From Plumapathes pennacea (lineage: Eukaryota > Cnidaria > Anthozoa > Antipatharia > Myriopathidae): a stretch of DNA of 64,000 bases. The stretch spans positions 2,759,501-2,823,500 of the forward strand of contig OZ038473.1 in the NCBI GenBank assembly GCA_964036295.1, given 5' to 3'. Each line of letters opens with the position of its first letter. Position 1 is the first letter of the stretch. Both the position numbers and the translations under genes were made by a program. Under the pieces are notes generated by a model. It was not told where the DNA came from. It worked only from the letters and a program-made list of their open reading frames with translations, and did no database searches. Of this stretch, positions 9,801 through 22,700 are shown in pieces.

Positions 9801-12466
9801 CAGTGGGACTCGAATGTCTGTGTTAAAATGAAATAACATATTTTTCATGGCTTGAACAAATAATGGGTGTACCCTAAAAAACCTTTTTGTTTTTGAGGGT
9901 GGCAAAGAAATGTTACTTTTGAACACTTGTGTGCTGCAACTGACAATGCTTGTAATACACTCACCAGACAAGGAGACTTTTGCTTTACATGGCAGCTGTC
10001 CATCATCAGGCTCTTGATGGGTGACAGAGCTGAAAAAATTACAAGTTAAAGTTTTTGCTTGACAGAAAATCAAATGGTTACATCCATCAGGTCCCTTTCT
10101 TATTGAAACCCTGTCTAGCACAATTCAGTACATGTAATGGTATTTAGTCACCTGGAGTTTTTCCGCCGGATTCTATTGTTCACAGATTTGGCTCTGTGTC
10201 GCTGAAGCAAGCTCATCAAAGCCAAGATCCTAGAATTGATTGTCAGCATGTTCTTGGACGCCTCAAGTGCCTGTGCCTCTCCGTGACATGCTGCCAATAG
10301 TTTCACTGTCCCTTCTCGCATCCGCACTTCACGATCAATCTTTTCTTGGATTGCTGAGTCATCTAATTCCTGTATTTTGATAGATGAAGTATTATGTCAA
10401 TGATATAATGTAGCAATGAATTTTTTTTTTTTTTATTGTAACAATATAATAGGGTGCTTTCATGTAACTATCTTTGTCTATCTGTGGTTTCTCTGGTAAA
10501 TCAGAACAAAACATGATGATGACTGTTGAAATTAGCTTGGAATGACAAAGAGATAATCTCTGCACAGAGTTATAGACAATAATGTGCTGCTGATAAACTT
10601 TAAGGTTTAAAATGAACCCTTCAAACAGAGCAAGTTGTAATGACTTGTTGAATGAAAAGCATTCTCTCAAACCAATTATTGACTTGTGTACAAAATTTAC
10701 CTGCCATGCCCAGTGTTTCACATCAGCAACCATGATGTACACTTTTGTTTCGTTTCGTTATAGATACGCACAGCTGTTTACAGTAGAAACTTGGAATTGA
10801 TAAGATTACGTTCACAATCTGTTCATCCAGTGAGTTTATGGTGATCAGGCGATTTAGCCGAATTAATAATAGAACAGAAATTTGAGTCATTGACAGCTGA
10901 AAGGCTGGGCAGGATGTTTATTTTGAAGGCGAGTCTCTCCCGGTGACCTTTGCAGGCCGAAAGCGAAATTGATTGTAAAACCATTTATCTCAAGAAAACA
11001 AAAACATCGCAACTGACAGGATTGCTCGCTGCTAATAGCATGCCCATTTCACAAGAGCTGTGTTGACTTCCGAAGATAAATTACATAAGGGTTTACAGAA
11101 AACATCCTGAACGCAGGTCAGATGTAAACAGCGTGATACAACTTCTTGGCTATGGAAAAATCTTCCCTTTTATGGACGAAAATTATTAACTCGGAAGAAA
11201 ATAGAAACAACCACATTTCACATTTATCGAAACCAAAATTAACATCGTATTCACACGAAGTAAAGAGCTGTCAATATTATATTGAAAAGAGCCGCTTTTC
11301 CCTCCATTATTAAAAGCTGCTTTGGAATTTGCATACGACCACAGACCGCGAGCTAAGTACATTTAAAACATATGAAGCGACTCGTTCGTTATAAATGTTT
11401 GGCTTCTTCCGGGTCACCTCGTCAACTAAAGGCAAGCGAAGTTTTGTTGTGACGATCATATCAAAATGCTCACATTGAGGAGAACACTCGAAATTGAGCT
11501 TTCGTTGTCAACAAACCCACGTCTCGTCGTACTTTTGAATTTGTTTTGAACAATTATGCAAACAATACAGATATTGTTCGACGCTTTGTTCCGTCGCTCT
11601 GCTTTTTACGAGTGTAAAATGCTTCGCAGTTCAACTGTTAAAGTGTTTAGAACTTTGAATATTACAATAAAAGACTAAAATATTTACCACTGGTGGTGAC
11701 GAGATCGTGTAGCTTTCATGTCTGCGAAGCGAAAGTTACTTAATTTTGTTCGTCAGAAACTCTCCCGCATATTTAATACGCCAAACCATTTAAAACAGCA
11801 ATACGGACAAATGCGGCATGACAGATCAACCCATTGTCGAACTACAAATTTTGCCCGATCGTGTTCTGTCACCTCCACGCCTACAATACGACTTTAGCTC
11901 AATAACGTCTTTAGAGACAATCAACGAAAGCCTAGTCGTTTATTTATCACAAATTTTGCTGAAAAAAATAAAAGAAACAGGCATGTGCTTATAGTCGATC
12001 GTTTCGGTTTAGGCGTCACGCGAATACGGCGAATAGTTTTTTGCGTGGCCATGTTGATCGTCCCGGTGAAAAACAGAATAATATTTGTCCGGTATTTTTT
12101 TTCCTGTGTTCAATCAAGCTGAACCACCGCAACACAGAGTTTTTCTTAATTCAAAGTGTAAATCACAGAAGTAAGAAACCTTCAAATCTAGCGTCTGTTG
12201 AACGAATTCGCGAAATAATCATAACAATGGCCCGACATGCCGCCTTGATATTTTTCAATGTACATTTCCACCTCGAAAATACCGCGCCTAAGCCAACGGT
12301 TTTTAGCCAAAACGCGGCATACCTTGAGAGCAGAAACATCCCATTTCCCTGTCTCTTCAGGGTCCATTTTCATCCTTTTCGCGGGTCGAGAAGTCGGCTG
12401 AAGCGTTTTGTCAAAACATGCCGTACCGGGGCCTACTGATTTGAGCGCGAACTGTAGGGTGGCCAT
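6818..12466 (-). CDS. RTKN: Rhotekin-like Rho effector
   Basis: Rhotekins bind GTP-Rho through an N-terminal HR1 domain and carry an anillin-like region and a PH domain; they act at the cell cortex and septin/actin structures. Exons read on the minus strand, all with consensus sites and matching phase: 12466-12323 (ATG, 48 codons), 10369-10152, 10029-9965, 9817-9764, 8986-8869, 8595-8387, 7816-7674, 7449-7315, 7153-6818. The model gives about 473 aa (human rhotekins 560-610). Key matches: HR1 with KIDREVRMREGTVKLLAAC (from ~residue 57), the family hallmark DIRVPLMW (~143), VFCLL, KFVLAGHTQLT, LALWGQICVRLAA, and a PH domain over ~312-430 ending in LNDDDEYVMWREALQQA. The last residues before the stop look hydrophobic and may be intron read-through, so further 3' exons are possible. 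An alternative first exon is listed separately. Confidence 0.88.
9122..9330. repeat. Near-perfect long hairpin in a rhotekin intron
   Basis: Arms 9130-9220 and 9230-9322 are reverse complements over about 90 bp, with a 9-bp spacer and one small mismatch or indel near GAGGGTAATGG / CCATTACCGGCTC. Weaker complementarity extends a few bases outward. The near-identity of the arms suggests a recent foldback-type insertion or conversion between the arms. Confidence 0.9.
10701..10733 (-). CDS. RTKN: Alternative first coding exon of rhotekin
   Basis: ATG followed by ten codons (MVADVKHWAWQ), then a donor GTAAAT. It joins in phase 0 to the HR1 exon at 10369, exactly as the exon at 12466-12323 does. 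No usable in-frame acceptor is visible just upstream, so it would be an alternative start rather than an internal exon. Vertebrate RTKN also uses alternative N-termini (established knowledge). Confidence 0.45.
10734..12322. other. Rhotekin first intron / upstream region
   Basis: No exon is recognised between the two candidate first exons. No repeat family was identified. Confidence 0.4.
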
Positions 12467-12637
12467 GTTATAAGCAAATATGAAAATCTGAGCCCGCGGT
12501 ATCACAATGCGCGCGCGTAGCCACCATCCACGCGACATCTCGCGCAAGGCAGTTTTCTCGAAATTTCGGCACTACAAAACAGGAAAAATATCTCGTACCG
12601 AAACAAAATGCAATAAAATTATATATTATGCTCACGT

Positions 12638-12668
<31 letters not shown>

Positions 12669-13211
12669 AGCCTTGTGGTTATTCTAGGTAACTTTGTACG
12701 TCAAGTTTAATAAACGTCATTTCAGTTTAGTAATATGCGTGTAGTACTGTCACATCGCCTCACGCAAAATCGCGCATGTGATATCCGATTCAATTTTCCG
12801 TGCTTTCGAAAGTTTCTGTGATTGGCAAGAACGCTTTTGGTTTTTAACCATGACGCACAGGAAAGTATATTTTGCATAGGAGCAAACTTATATTGCTTCG
12901 CGCAGAACGGAAGTATTGCAGCTTTCTTATAGTGACGTTATTCCGTTTGCGTCGGCTACGCGTCAAAAAAGCGACCTCGCTTGGGATGCCCTGGAGACAA
13001 GTTGTGAAACGACCTCTCGACTCCGATCCGAGTCTGTCGTCGAGAGTTCGGATTTCGTCGGTTCCAACCGACTGCACTTGAACATGTGTGTGTATCTGAA
13101 CAGCGGATTACACGGCGGAGAGCAGATGGATGCCTGACAGAAAACTGAAAGAAGTGTGAAATAACCGAACGAATCCTGGTCGTTTTGACGCAGTTTATCT
13201 AGTACCTACAG
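12467..13211. promoter_or_regulatory. Divergent rhotekin/protrudin promoter region
   Basis: 745 bp separate the start codons of two head-to-head genes. The segment is locally richer in CpG than its surroundings and has no TATA box at a sensible place. A (CT)n run sits at 12639-12662. A bidirectional promoter is inferred from the layout, not shown. Confidence 0.45.
12639..12662 (+). repeat. (CT)n microsatellite
   Basis: Alternating CT/TC run in the divergent promoter region. Confidence 0.85.
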
Positions 13212-14252
13212 ATGTGCGAGGAAGTTGAATCGAAAACGGAAGATTTCCAAAATCAACCAGACGACCCTGACACGAATGGCCGGAGCAACAAGCTTGATAT
13301 AGGAGAGTTGGTTATTACTTTTCGAAAGATCAAGAAGCTTACAGAACCGATAGCGAATCTCTATCAAACCGCATTATTCATTACAAGGTTGGCGTTGTTT
13401 TATGTTACTTTATAATGGAATAACAACATTAGGTGTAATTTGGTTCTATAGAATTTTAGATTTGATTTACACTTAAAGGCCTGGCAAAGTGAGGATACAT
13501 TGTTAAGATAACAACTAATAATTGAAAATGATTTAACGTGCCACATGATTCAAAAACTTGCAACGCCGTTGCATGAATTTGTAGAAAATCGGCGTTGCAA
13601 ATCGTCGTTGCAAATCGGCCAGTGTAACACCAGCTTTAGATGTTGCCAGGGTGGCAAGACAACACAAACACAAGAACTGTTGCTGAGATTTTTCAGAAAC
13701 ATTTCTTGTGTCCAGGAAACAAATGTTGTGTGTTTCACTCATGGGAAAACGGGGCAACATTTAGGAAACATGTGGGCCTGAGCAATGTTGCTGCCACAAT
13801 GTGTCTTCGTTTTGCTCAGCCATAGTTTTGTTTCTACATATTGTTATAGTTAACAGTTTTTGAATGACTATAATAATTCACAGTTTGTAGTAAAAATTTT
13901 AATGTTCAACTCAAATATAATAATTTAAAATTTAAAAGTAATTTAAAAGTAATGCATTCTGAATGCTTATATACTGTAATCACTGTGTATAAATAAAGGT
14001 CATCTATATCCATCTATTTTTCATCGATCACTGGCGATCTTTATATGTGTTTATGGTTTTCTTTCTACAGATGGAGTTCTCCATTGACTTCTTTCCTTTG
14101 TGCAGTAGCGTGCTGTTGGATGTGTATCAGTTTTCCAGGTATTCGTAATTTAAATGTGTCATGCTGTTCACAAACATATGCATACTCAAAGCTGGATATT
14201 GTGGCGTGACAGTAAGTCCTGATAAAAATGCTATGTAAATAAACCTGTACTA

Positions 14253-14331
<79 letters not shown>

Positions 14332-14349
14332 TTAATAATAATAATAATA

Positions 14350-14397
<48 letters not shown>

Positions 14398-17300
14398 TTA
14401 ACACTAATAATAATAATAATAAGGATAATAATAATAGTAATAATAATAATAATAATAATAGTAGTAGTAAAAATAATAATAATAATAATAATAATGTAAT
14501 AATAATAATAATAACACTAATAATAATAATAATAAGGATAATAATAATAGTAATAATAATAATAATAATAACAATTATAGTAATAGTAATAGTAATAATA
14601 TAATAATTTTATAATAAATTTATTTAACGAGAGGGTAAAAACACTTTACAGTATAGTAAAGACTGCCAATAAAGCTATTAAAAATGAAAGAATACTGTAT
14701 GATAAAACTGTATGTCTTGGCTAGAAATAAAATTATTAACATTATATCCTAAACTAATGAAACTAAAGAAATGATAAAATATAGATCTAGGGCATATAGG
14801 AATATCACATACTAGGGATTTGATCATAACAAGATACAATGTATTGGATATATACAGTATATGATATTTTACATGACAGCACAATTTACAGTACCCCATG
14901 CATTGTTGCAGGTTATTTGCTTCTTGTGCCTCTTCTGTGTATAAGCTTGGTGCTCGGAATCAATGGTGTCAGGAAATTTGGCAGAAAAAAGAGGGAAGAG
15001 ACATGGTCAAGATATAAAAATGTCATGAAACAGGGAGAAACGTCCAAAATGGTAAGGGAGATTTTATCCAAGTTGCACCATTTACAATCTGCTGTGACAT
15101 GTATTCACTATGCATTTTAATGCCTTTGCAATATATTAAGGCATGCAATGATTTTGGGAGTACAAGAGAAAAATATTAACCTTTTCATCTGACAAGAATA
15201 GCATGTGCATGTGCAATATGCTAATCATGGAATACATTTAATATTATTTCTAAAGGAACTTAAACAAGCAGCTGTAAACCAAGCACGTGAAGATCTCAGA
15301 GAATTCATTAATATGTAAGTTGATTTAAATTGATATTCTCCCGCCTTTACTGTAATTTTGTTTGTGTCTATGTTTCAAATTGAGTATCAAAAACCCATCT
15401 GATTGATTTACATGAACCAATTACACCTGGTAAAATAATATTGGTGTAGCTACTGTGTAGCTGACCCAGGTCAATTGTCTTGGCAAGACCTTGTAAAAGA
15501 TTCCACCAAGATCCAGTGGGCGTGCTGCCAAGAAATTGGTAAGATCTTCTCAAGATCCTGTCAGATCTTGCATTATCTTGCAGGATCTTGCCTAAGATCT
15601 TCCCAAGATCTTACAGTATGTAGGATCTTATTCAAGATCTTCAAAATAAATTATTGTACATGGATTGTATTATTTTCTACCAAGCATTCATTATTTATCA
15701 CACTGAAATTCATTTCATTTACCATTCTCCCTCAGATTGATCATGATTCAGCTACTTTCAGATGAAGTTTGTGGACATATAGAAAACATCTACAGGTAAT
15801 ATTTTAGGCACATTTTTATAACATGACAGAAAAAGATAGCACAGCTTGGATGAAAAAATGGGCAATGGAAATGGAAATTTATGTTGATGTGTTTGGTGAT
15901 TCTGTTTACCAGTGCCAAATCTAAACATATACCTTCAGTGTGGCCCAGGAATGGATAAAGACAGTGTTTACCAAGCAGTGCCGATTTATCAGTAGTAACA
16001 GTGGTCATATTGCACACAAACAAAATCATGTGTACACAAAATATTGTGAAAGTTTCGTGTTCGCTGTGCGCAACTGTGCCTATATGCTTTATGTATTATA
16101 TTATTGGGTTCATTCCTTTATCTCATGTTGACTGTCGATCTGCCCCTGTTGAATCAATAAATTATTTATTGTTCACATTTTCAGGCTCCTGATGTGGGAT
16201 AACCCCAAAAACACAGTGAAGTGAGCCACAGTACACTGTTCTTTTCTTATTGATTAGGATGGTTCTTCACTGAAAACTGAGAATTGACTCGACCTTCACT
16301 GAAAATTGATGTATTTTATTGTTTTGTTTATATATTTAGGTGTTTCACAGTCTTTATGGCTGGTTTGCTGCTGTTGTGGTTTGTTCCTGGGCGGTACCTT
16401 GCTGCTTTGTGCATTCTTATTGTGTTTGCAGCAAACACTGAGTTTAAGAGAGGTAATTATTTTACATCTTACTTTTTTTTTGGCACTATAAATTGAGACA
16501 AAAGGGAGCAAGGGATGGAGTATAATCAGCACACTACATTTTGCTAATACATCAGGGCCCGGTTTTTCAAAGGTTGATTAAGCTAATCCAAGATTAACGA
16601 AATTCTTTCTCTCGACCTCTCTGTCATTAAACTGCTTGGTTTTGTTCGAAGATGGATTAGAAAGCTTGTTCCAGCTTAAAACATTATCAAGAAAGCCATG
16701 GACGAAACTTTCACGTTTTCAGGCTAAAAAATGACAAGAAAGTTTAGACCTACTCCAGGATTAGCCTAATCATGCTTTGAAAAACTGGGCCCAGGAGTTA
16801 ACCCTTTGAGTGATCAACTTCAATTTTCTCCTTCAGTGTCTTACTGGAGATATATCACATAGTATCGAGAATTTGGCTTTTGATACAGTACCTTCCTCAG
16901 ATGAAAGCTGATTGAACTAGCTACTACAGCGTATGAGAGATGTAGTGAGAACTGATACTGTACAGTGTTAGCTATAAATTCTCACTACATCACTACCATA
17001 ATGTACATTTTCTTCTGGGAGAGTCTGTAGTTTGATCTAGGGAGTGAGGAGGTTAATGTATCTTAATTTCCACTCTCTGTCCAGTTTTCAGGGAGACTGC
17101 TGGTTATGTATCAGAGGCTTATGTGCAGCCGCAAATGAACCAATTAACTCAAACTTGGCACTGGCTGAGAAGTCAGTCTTCCACGGCCCACAGCGGGACT
17201 ACCATAGAGGCTGAGAAAGAGGACGAATGGGTTTGTCTGTTTCTGTTTTTAAGTGCCAATCACAAAGGCTGTATAAGAAACTCATGATTTTTGTTACAGT

Positions 17301-19730
17301 TCGATGCCGAAAATGAACAATCGTCTTCTTGTACAGCAAGCGAAGGAGAGGACGGGTCTGCGTTTGGGGAGGTATGATTGTTTTTGTGATGTTCAGTTGA
17401 TGGGCATAACTACTTGTTTGAGATTAAGATTAGTACAACGTGATTGGTAAATGCTCATTCAAATAGTAACAGGAACAGTTGTTGGGAACCGGAGCCCTTA
17501 GCACATTTCTGGATGTAAACCAAAGCATTGGATTGGCTGAAAGGATGGACTAATGTCTCGTTTTTTGTTTTTATCTCCAGAACACACCGTCAAAGAATCG
17601 TCGTCACAGTAAGATAGCTGCTGTTGTTTGTTGTTTGTTGTTTGTTGTTTGTTGTTTGTTGTTGTTATTTGTTTTTTCCTCTTTTCATACTTGTTTCCTA
17701 GTTAGTTTTCATTTCTTTCTTTGTTTCTTTTTTCGTTTCTTCTTTTTATTTTCTTTATTTCTGTAGTCTAGTGTATCTTTTTTTTTTGTTTTCCTGTGAT
17801 TCTTTACTTTACCATGCTCTCGTTCATGTCCTTGTCCTAATTTTTAGCGATTGTTATTTCTTATGTTTTATTTATATTTGTAATCGTTACAGGACTCTTC
17901 ACAGTTGATTACAAGTCAATGGTTTCCCAGCTCGCAGATTATAGAAGAAAAAAGAAGACACTAAAGTTCGGTGAGCGTTCAATGTGCAGGACTCACGTTT
18001 TTTCTCGAGAATCTGACACAGCCAATCAGGAAGCTACCCATATCTGGGTAATGTGACGTCATCAGTATGGAATTTAACGAACGTCATACGTCACTCTCGG
18101 GTGAAGAATAGAACACGTGATCAGAGACATCTGTTTCCTCAGGCCTGCACCTGAGAATTGCTTTCATGATGAGCTACTTCTTGAGTTCAGTTTCTGTTAC
18201 TATTTGTACATTGTGGGAGTAAGCATGCATGAGTTTGATCTGACGTCAAATGCGACTTGCGTTTCATCAGAATGCACCGAGAAGGGAATCGTAAAACAGG
18301 GGTAGTTGAGTTATTATTTAGACACTCACCCGATTTGGCTTCTCTAATAAGTTACAAAGAGCTAGAAAGGCGTGTTACCTTTCCAACGGTGAAGTTTTCG
18401 TCCTCAACTACTTAATTATGAATTTTACAAGTTAATGTTTCTGGGGACGCCCATACAATGATGATATATTGCAATCACTGCCATCGTCATCAACTTCGTC
18501 ATCGTCATATAGTGTCGTCATTATCGTCATTGTCATCGCCACCATTGTCGTCATCATCGGTATCGTCGTCGTCATATTCGTTAGTCATCGCCACCACTGT
18601 CGTCATCATCGGTATCGTCGTCGTCATATTCGTTAGTCATCGCCACCACTGTCGTCATCATCGGTATCGTCGTCGTCATATTCGTTAGTCATCGCCACCA
18701 TTGTCGTCATCCTCGTCGTCGCCACACTGTAGTCATCATTATCATTGTCGTTATCATCCCTATCATCGACGTTCTTTTTGCCATTGAGTTTAACAGCTGT
18801 GGTCTCTTTTCAGGTACCTGTGCTTCCTGCAATATGTCTTTTTCTGGATTGCTAAAAAAGCGTGTAAGTAGAAAATTTGTGACAGTGAACCAGGAAAGAA
18901 TGAATTAACTTTCGTCAGTTTCCTTCCCTTGGTTGGTTTCTCACGTGTACTGGGTGGAATCATGCGTTCAAACCCAGTTTATTACACGAGCAACTCATAT
19001 GATTACCTTTACTTAATCAACAGCAATACTGTCGTCACTGTGGAGACAGCTTTTGTTCCCGCTGCTGTTCACAGAAAGTCAAGAGAGCTGTGTTCGGAGC
19101 AACGGGTGAGTAGTGATCAACTTCAATTTTCTCCCTTAGTTCCTTACCAGAGACATACTGTATTATGCAGTATGGAGAACTTGGCTTTTGATATCTACTC
19201 AGATGAGAGCTGATTGAACTATAAATTCTTACTACATCACTCATACATTTCTTCTGAAAAGGTTGGGAGAATCTGCACTTTGAGCATATTAGTGAAAATC
19301 AGCTAATGTTCTAATGCTTGGCTATATGGCTACTCGTTATGCATCGGCTGATTTTCAACAATGGCCGTCGCTTCGCTCGCAATTTCTATGATGTGATAGT
19401 TGTTGATGAACACACCGGGAAACGGTATGGCGTCAATCTTTTCTGTTAAAAAAGAATCACTTTGCCTGGCTACTGAAGTTAATCGTTGGCAGAGCTTTCT
19501 CCTTTTAAAGGAGACTGTGCTCGCAGTGTATTCGGAATAGAGCTTTTCCAAACTATTTTCCTGTGTTTGTCTTTGCTTTGTACGAGAATCGTTGGAGTTT
19601 CACATTAGTGAAATAGATATCTGTCCTGTTTTCAGCCCCAGCAGCGTATGAAGAGACCGTATTGGTGTGTAAATCCTGTTATGGTTCCCTTATGAGTACA
19701 ACAGGCGGGGAGACCTCCGAGTTCTGGTGA
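13212..19730 (+). CDS. ZFYVE27: Protrudin (FYVE-domain membrane protein)
   Basis: Protrudin shapes ER membranes and links the ER to late endosomes and kinesin for outgrowth trafficking. Fourteen exons with consensus sites and continuous phase: 13212-13387, 14071-14138, 14912-15051, 15256-15314, 15736-15795, 16185-16220, 16340-16452, 17085-17230, 17300-17371, 17581-17608, 17893-17970, 18814-18863, 19024-19105, 19636-19730. They give 400 aa (human 411). Visible parts: hydrophobic segments at ~residues 62-95, a hairpin-like hydrophobic stretch at ~182-212, a FFAT-type motif EWFDAE at 265-270 preceded by acidic residues, a basic coiled stretch RRKKK, and a C-terminal FYVE finger (~329-388) with CASC, YCRHC, CSRCC and CKSC pairs. 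Like vertebrate protrudin, the finger lacks the classic R(R/K)HHCR patch. The start is the first ATG in the open frame with in-frame continuation to exon 2. Confidence 0.93.
14256..14600 (+). repeat. (AAT)n microsatellite, long and interrupted
   Basis: Roughly 340 bp of AAT/TAA triplets with occasional AAC, GGAT and AGT interruptions, inside protrudin intron 2. Confidence 0.95.
15480..15650 (+). repeat. Degenerate GATCTTG-type repeat
   Basis: At least eight copies of GATCTT(G/C)/AAGATC words cluster in a protrudin intron, in both orientations. The period is irregular. Confidence 0.6.
16797..17057 (+). repeat. CACTCCCAAG MITE family, copy 2 (degenerate)
   Basis: GTTAACCCTTTGAGTGATCA opens the copy; TTTTCTCCTTCAGT, ATTTGGCTTTTGATAC and GGGAGAGTCTG follow in family order. 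It carries an internal duplication and lies directly upstream of protrudin exon 8. Confidence 0.65.
17622..17672 (+). repeat. (TTGTTTG)n repeat
   Basis: TTGTTTG units repeated about six times in protrudin intron 10, followed by T-rich DNA. Confidence 0.8.
18455..18765 (+). repeat. TCATCG-rich minisatellite, 52-bp period core
   Basis: The block is made of TCATCG/TCGTCG words. Between 18539 and 18694 three nearly identical 52-bp units are visible, each starting CCACCA(T/C)TGTCGTCATCAT. It lies in protrudin intron 11. Confidence 0.85.
19113..19302 (+). repeat. CACTCCCAAG MITE family, copy 3
   Basis: TGATCAACTTCAATTTTCTCC starts within ten bases of the exon-13 splice donor of protrudin (GTGAGTAG at 19106). 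The copy ends with GGGAGAATCTGCACTTTGAGC. Confidence 0.8.
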
Positions 19731-22700
19731 CAGAAGCCTTGCGACAGATATTTACATCAGCCAGGTAACGCCCCACAAGAGCACTTAGGGATTAAAGAGC
19801 CCGTGAGTCTTTGCGTGCCTCGTAGTCGTCCCATCCTAGTTTACAACGGACTTGTTATTTTTCTTCAGCATCAAATCAATTTTAATGTGAAAAATACTTG
19901 AAGAAATTGCCTCGAAAGGAAGTGATATATTCCTCTGTAATTCTTTTGACAAAATACCGTGCGAAGAGAGCCTGTGGTAGTTTAACTGGCTGCAAAATAA
20001 GATTGCACGCGCGAAGGATCAAGGTTTTTATATTTTGGTTACCCACAAGTCAACACGAGCTGAATTTCCGATCACGTGGCCTATGTGTGGAGCCTCGGCT
20101 TCAAGAACGATAGAACACAGACTAGAACAAATCAAAATTTTAAATAAGTCCAACGATTTTTGGAATCATGTGCTCAAGTGCTATCATATTTAAAATCGTC
20201 ATTTTCAATAGAAGAAAACGTGTGTGCATTGTGGCGAGGAAATTTTATTTAAACATACTACCAGTCACCTAGAGAGGGAATGCAAACTGTAGGCACATTG
20301 TAAAATAGGCTGGTGATTAAGGGAGTCCCAGGGATAATATTTTCTCGACGGGGCATAAGGCTGTCTTAGTGATTTTATTTCTTTCTTTAATGTTGAGATC
20401 TCACCAAGATTCTCGACCACACACTCCGTAATCTTCAAAAATTTATTCATAAATGAGTTTTTATTATTTCACTCTATCGTATATACCAAAAATCTCACGG
20501 ATTATTTTATAATATAAGAAATGTACTATTTACATTACGTATACTAATTAATTTAGGTTTTATAAATTAATAAATATTAAAAAGCTGAACTAAAAAGGGG
20601 TTATAAGTTATAAGATTTTTGTGAATCAAAGTGCTTCACTCTATATCAAACCGGACGCACAATGAAGCACAGCGGTGTGATCAGCTGACCTATAAATAAC
20701 CAGCGGCGTAAACTTTGTGCGACGTAAGAATTTTAACTTGTAAAAACCAGGTTGTTTTATAAATTATTTTTACCCTCAGCTTTACCGAGGGCAAAACCCA
20801 GGGAGGCCCTCTCAGTTTGGAGAATGGACGTCAGAGTTTTAAAAACTCAGACCTCGTCCGCACGTATCCGTTGTCGTTGGAAACGGAATGCTTTCTTTGC
20901 GGTTCGGTCGGCTTCCGTCCAACGTAAACGGTTAAACGGTAATTGAAATCTAAACTTTTCGAAAACGGGTTAGTATGGATGCCGGCAAAACGAATCTAAA
21001 ACACTGTCGTGTGGACGGAGAAAACTTTGAAAAGGGCGAAAAAATATCCGGCAAAAAAATACGTTCGTACGGCGTCGAACCTAACCGCGGAATGTTCATG
21101 ACAGAGCGGCGTTTGAATCCAATTACAGTAAGTCGCGACTGATCTTGTCAAGTTTGAGATTTGGTGAACCCTAATTTGGTTCGGCGTCTGAACACAGGGT
21201 CTAAAACGTACGTGTACTACACAGCTGCGTTGGTGTTTAAATACGCGACGCGCATCGATTAACGTGGGGTTTAACGTGGATTACCACCCCTTCACTGAGA
21301 TTATTTTTAGCTTGGGAGCCTTCACCACATTTGAGTGTTTGTATTCTGGAAATTGAGATCTGTGATTTTCATTTAAAACATTTTATTTTTCTGTTCCGGA
21401 TTAGCCGCGTGCTTTCACAGGTGTGCAGATTCACAGCCTCTCGCAGACGGTTAACTTTTCTGACCCTAACCTAGGTTTAGCGTCCCTTTCTCGTGTTACG
21501 CTCAGTAAACCTACACTTAACAGCAAAGTTCAAAGGAGCTAAGGCGAGATTAAAGCGACTTTGAAAGTAGGTTTTACGCTACAGCTTTATCAAAGCTAGA
21601 ATCATTTAGCCAATCACATGTATGGAATTGCAAGTGCTAGTCTTGATGAGAAATTTTTACACGTTTAGAATTTCGCGGCGATACATGTGGAGCAGTCAGC
21701 TTTGCTTCTTGCACGAAATGTCTTATGGTGACGATTTTTCGCGCTATAGCCCAAACTATATCCCTGGGCAATATTATTGGGCTCGTAATGATCAAGTACA
21801 ACAGCCACCAGAGGTGCCGCGATTTTTACCGTGGCACTCAGCCGTACCCTTGGGGAGTCAGTTCCAGAATTATGAACAAGGGCAGTCACGAAACCCCCAG
21901 ACGTTGAGCGTCTCGTCTTCCATCTCTTTTCGTGAAAAACAAACAGATAGTTTCGCTGCAAAATTATAGCTTGTCTGCACTGAAAGCGCTCCCGAGCACC
22001 AAGGCAATCAGTTGAAATCTCTCTGACAACTTGCTAAAACTAGTTTTAGAAATCCGATACGTAGCTAGAGGATTAAATTTTGCCTAGTGGAACCTCAGCC
22101 AATTCTGTTCGTTCTAAGTATTTATGAGTGAGATTAAAAAAGCGCCGGAGCCCACGCTGGAGAAGCTACCGAAAAGAAAATGAACCACAACGGCAAAAAA
22201 CTCGATCATAGATCGAGCTTTCGGCCGTTTGGTACCCGTTTTTTTCTTTCGGCAGACTATTCATGCATCTTGCATGCCTGTGTCTAAATAGTATATGCAT
22301 TTCATAAATACCTCAAAAGCTACAACCCGAGTAGATTTGATTTGACAAAAATAGAAAGCCAACAAGTTTGTACCAAGAAAATGTAATCAAATTAAGCCTA
22401 AGAAATCACAGCTTCGCAAGTGTTTATTTTGATTAACTATCTTCTGGACAAGTGGTAAGGTTTACTAACCTCTGGAAATTTCACCAAACAGCTTCACAAA
22501 TACTTGATTTACCATCCTCCGGAAAAGGGGTTAGGGTTACCATTTCTTTACTCGATCGGTGCGTCTGATAGACATTTTGTTAAGTTGTTTGGCGAGACTG
22601 CAAGGCTAGGAGGTCATAGTTATCAGCGAATAACCCCCGCCTGGCGAACAAACGCTGCTTATTGACAATATTCTAACACAATTTTATATATCAATCACAA

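Noticed and set aside
18458..18688. 76-codon frame in protrudin intron 11
   Set aside because: Translation of the TCATCG minisatellite.
21622..21969. Overlapping open frames on both strands
   Set aside because: Neither has a recognised domain, splice partner or signal; kept only as a remark in the intergenic entry.
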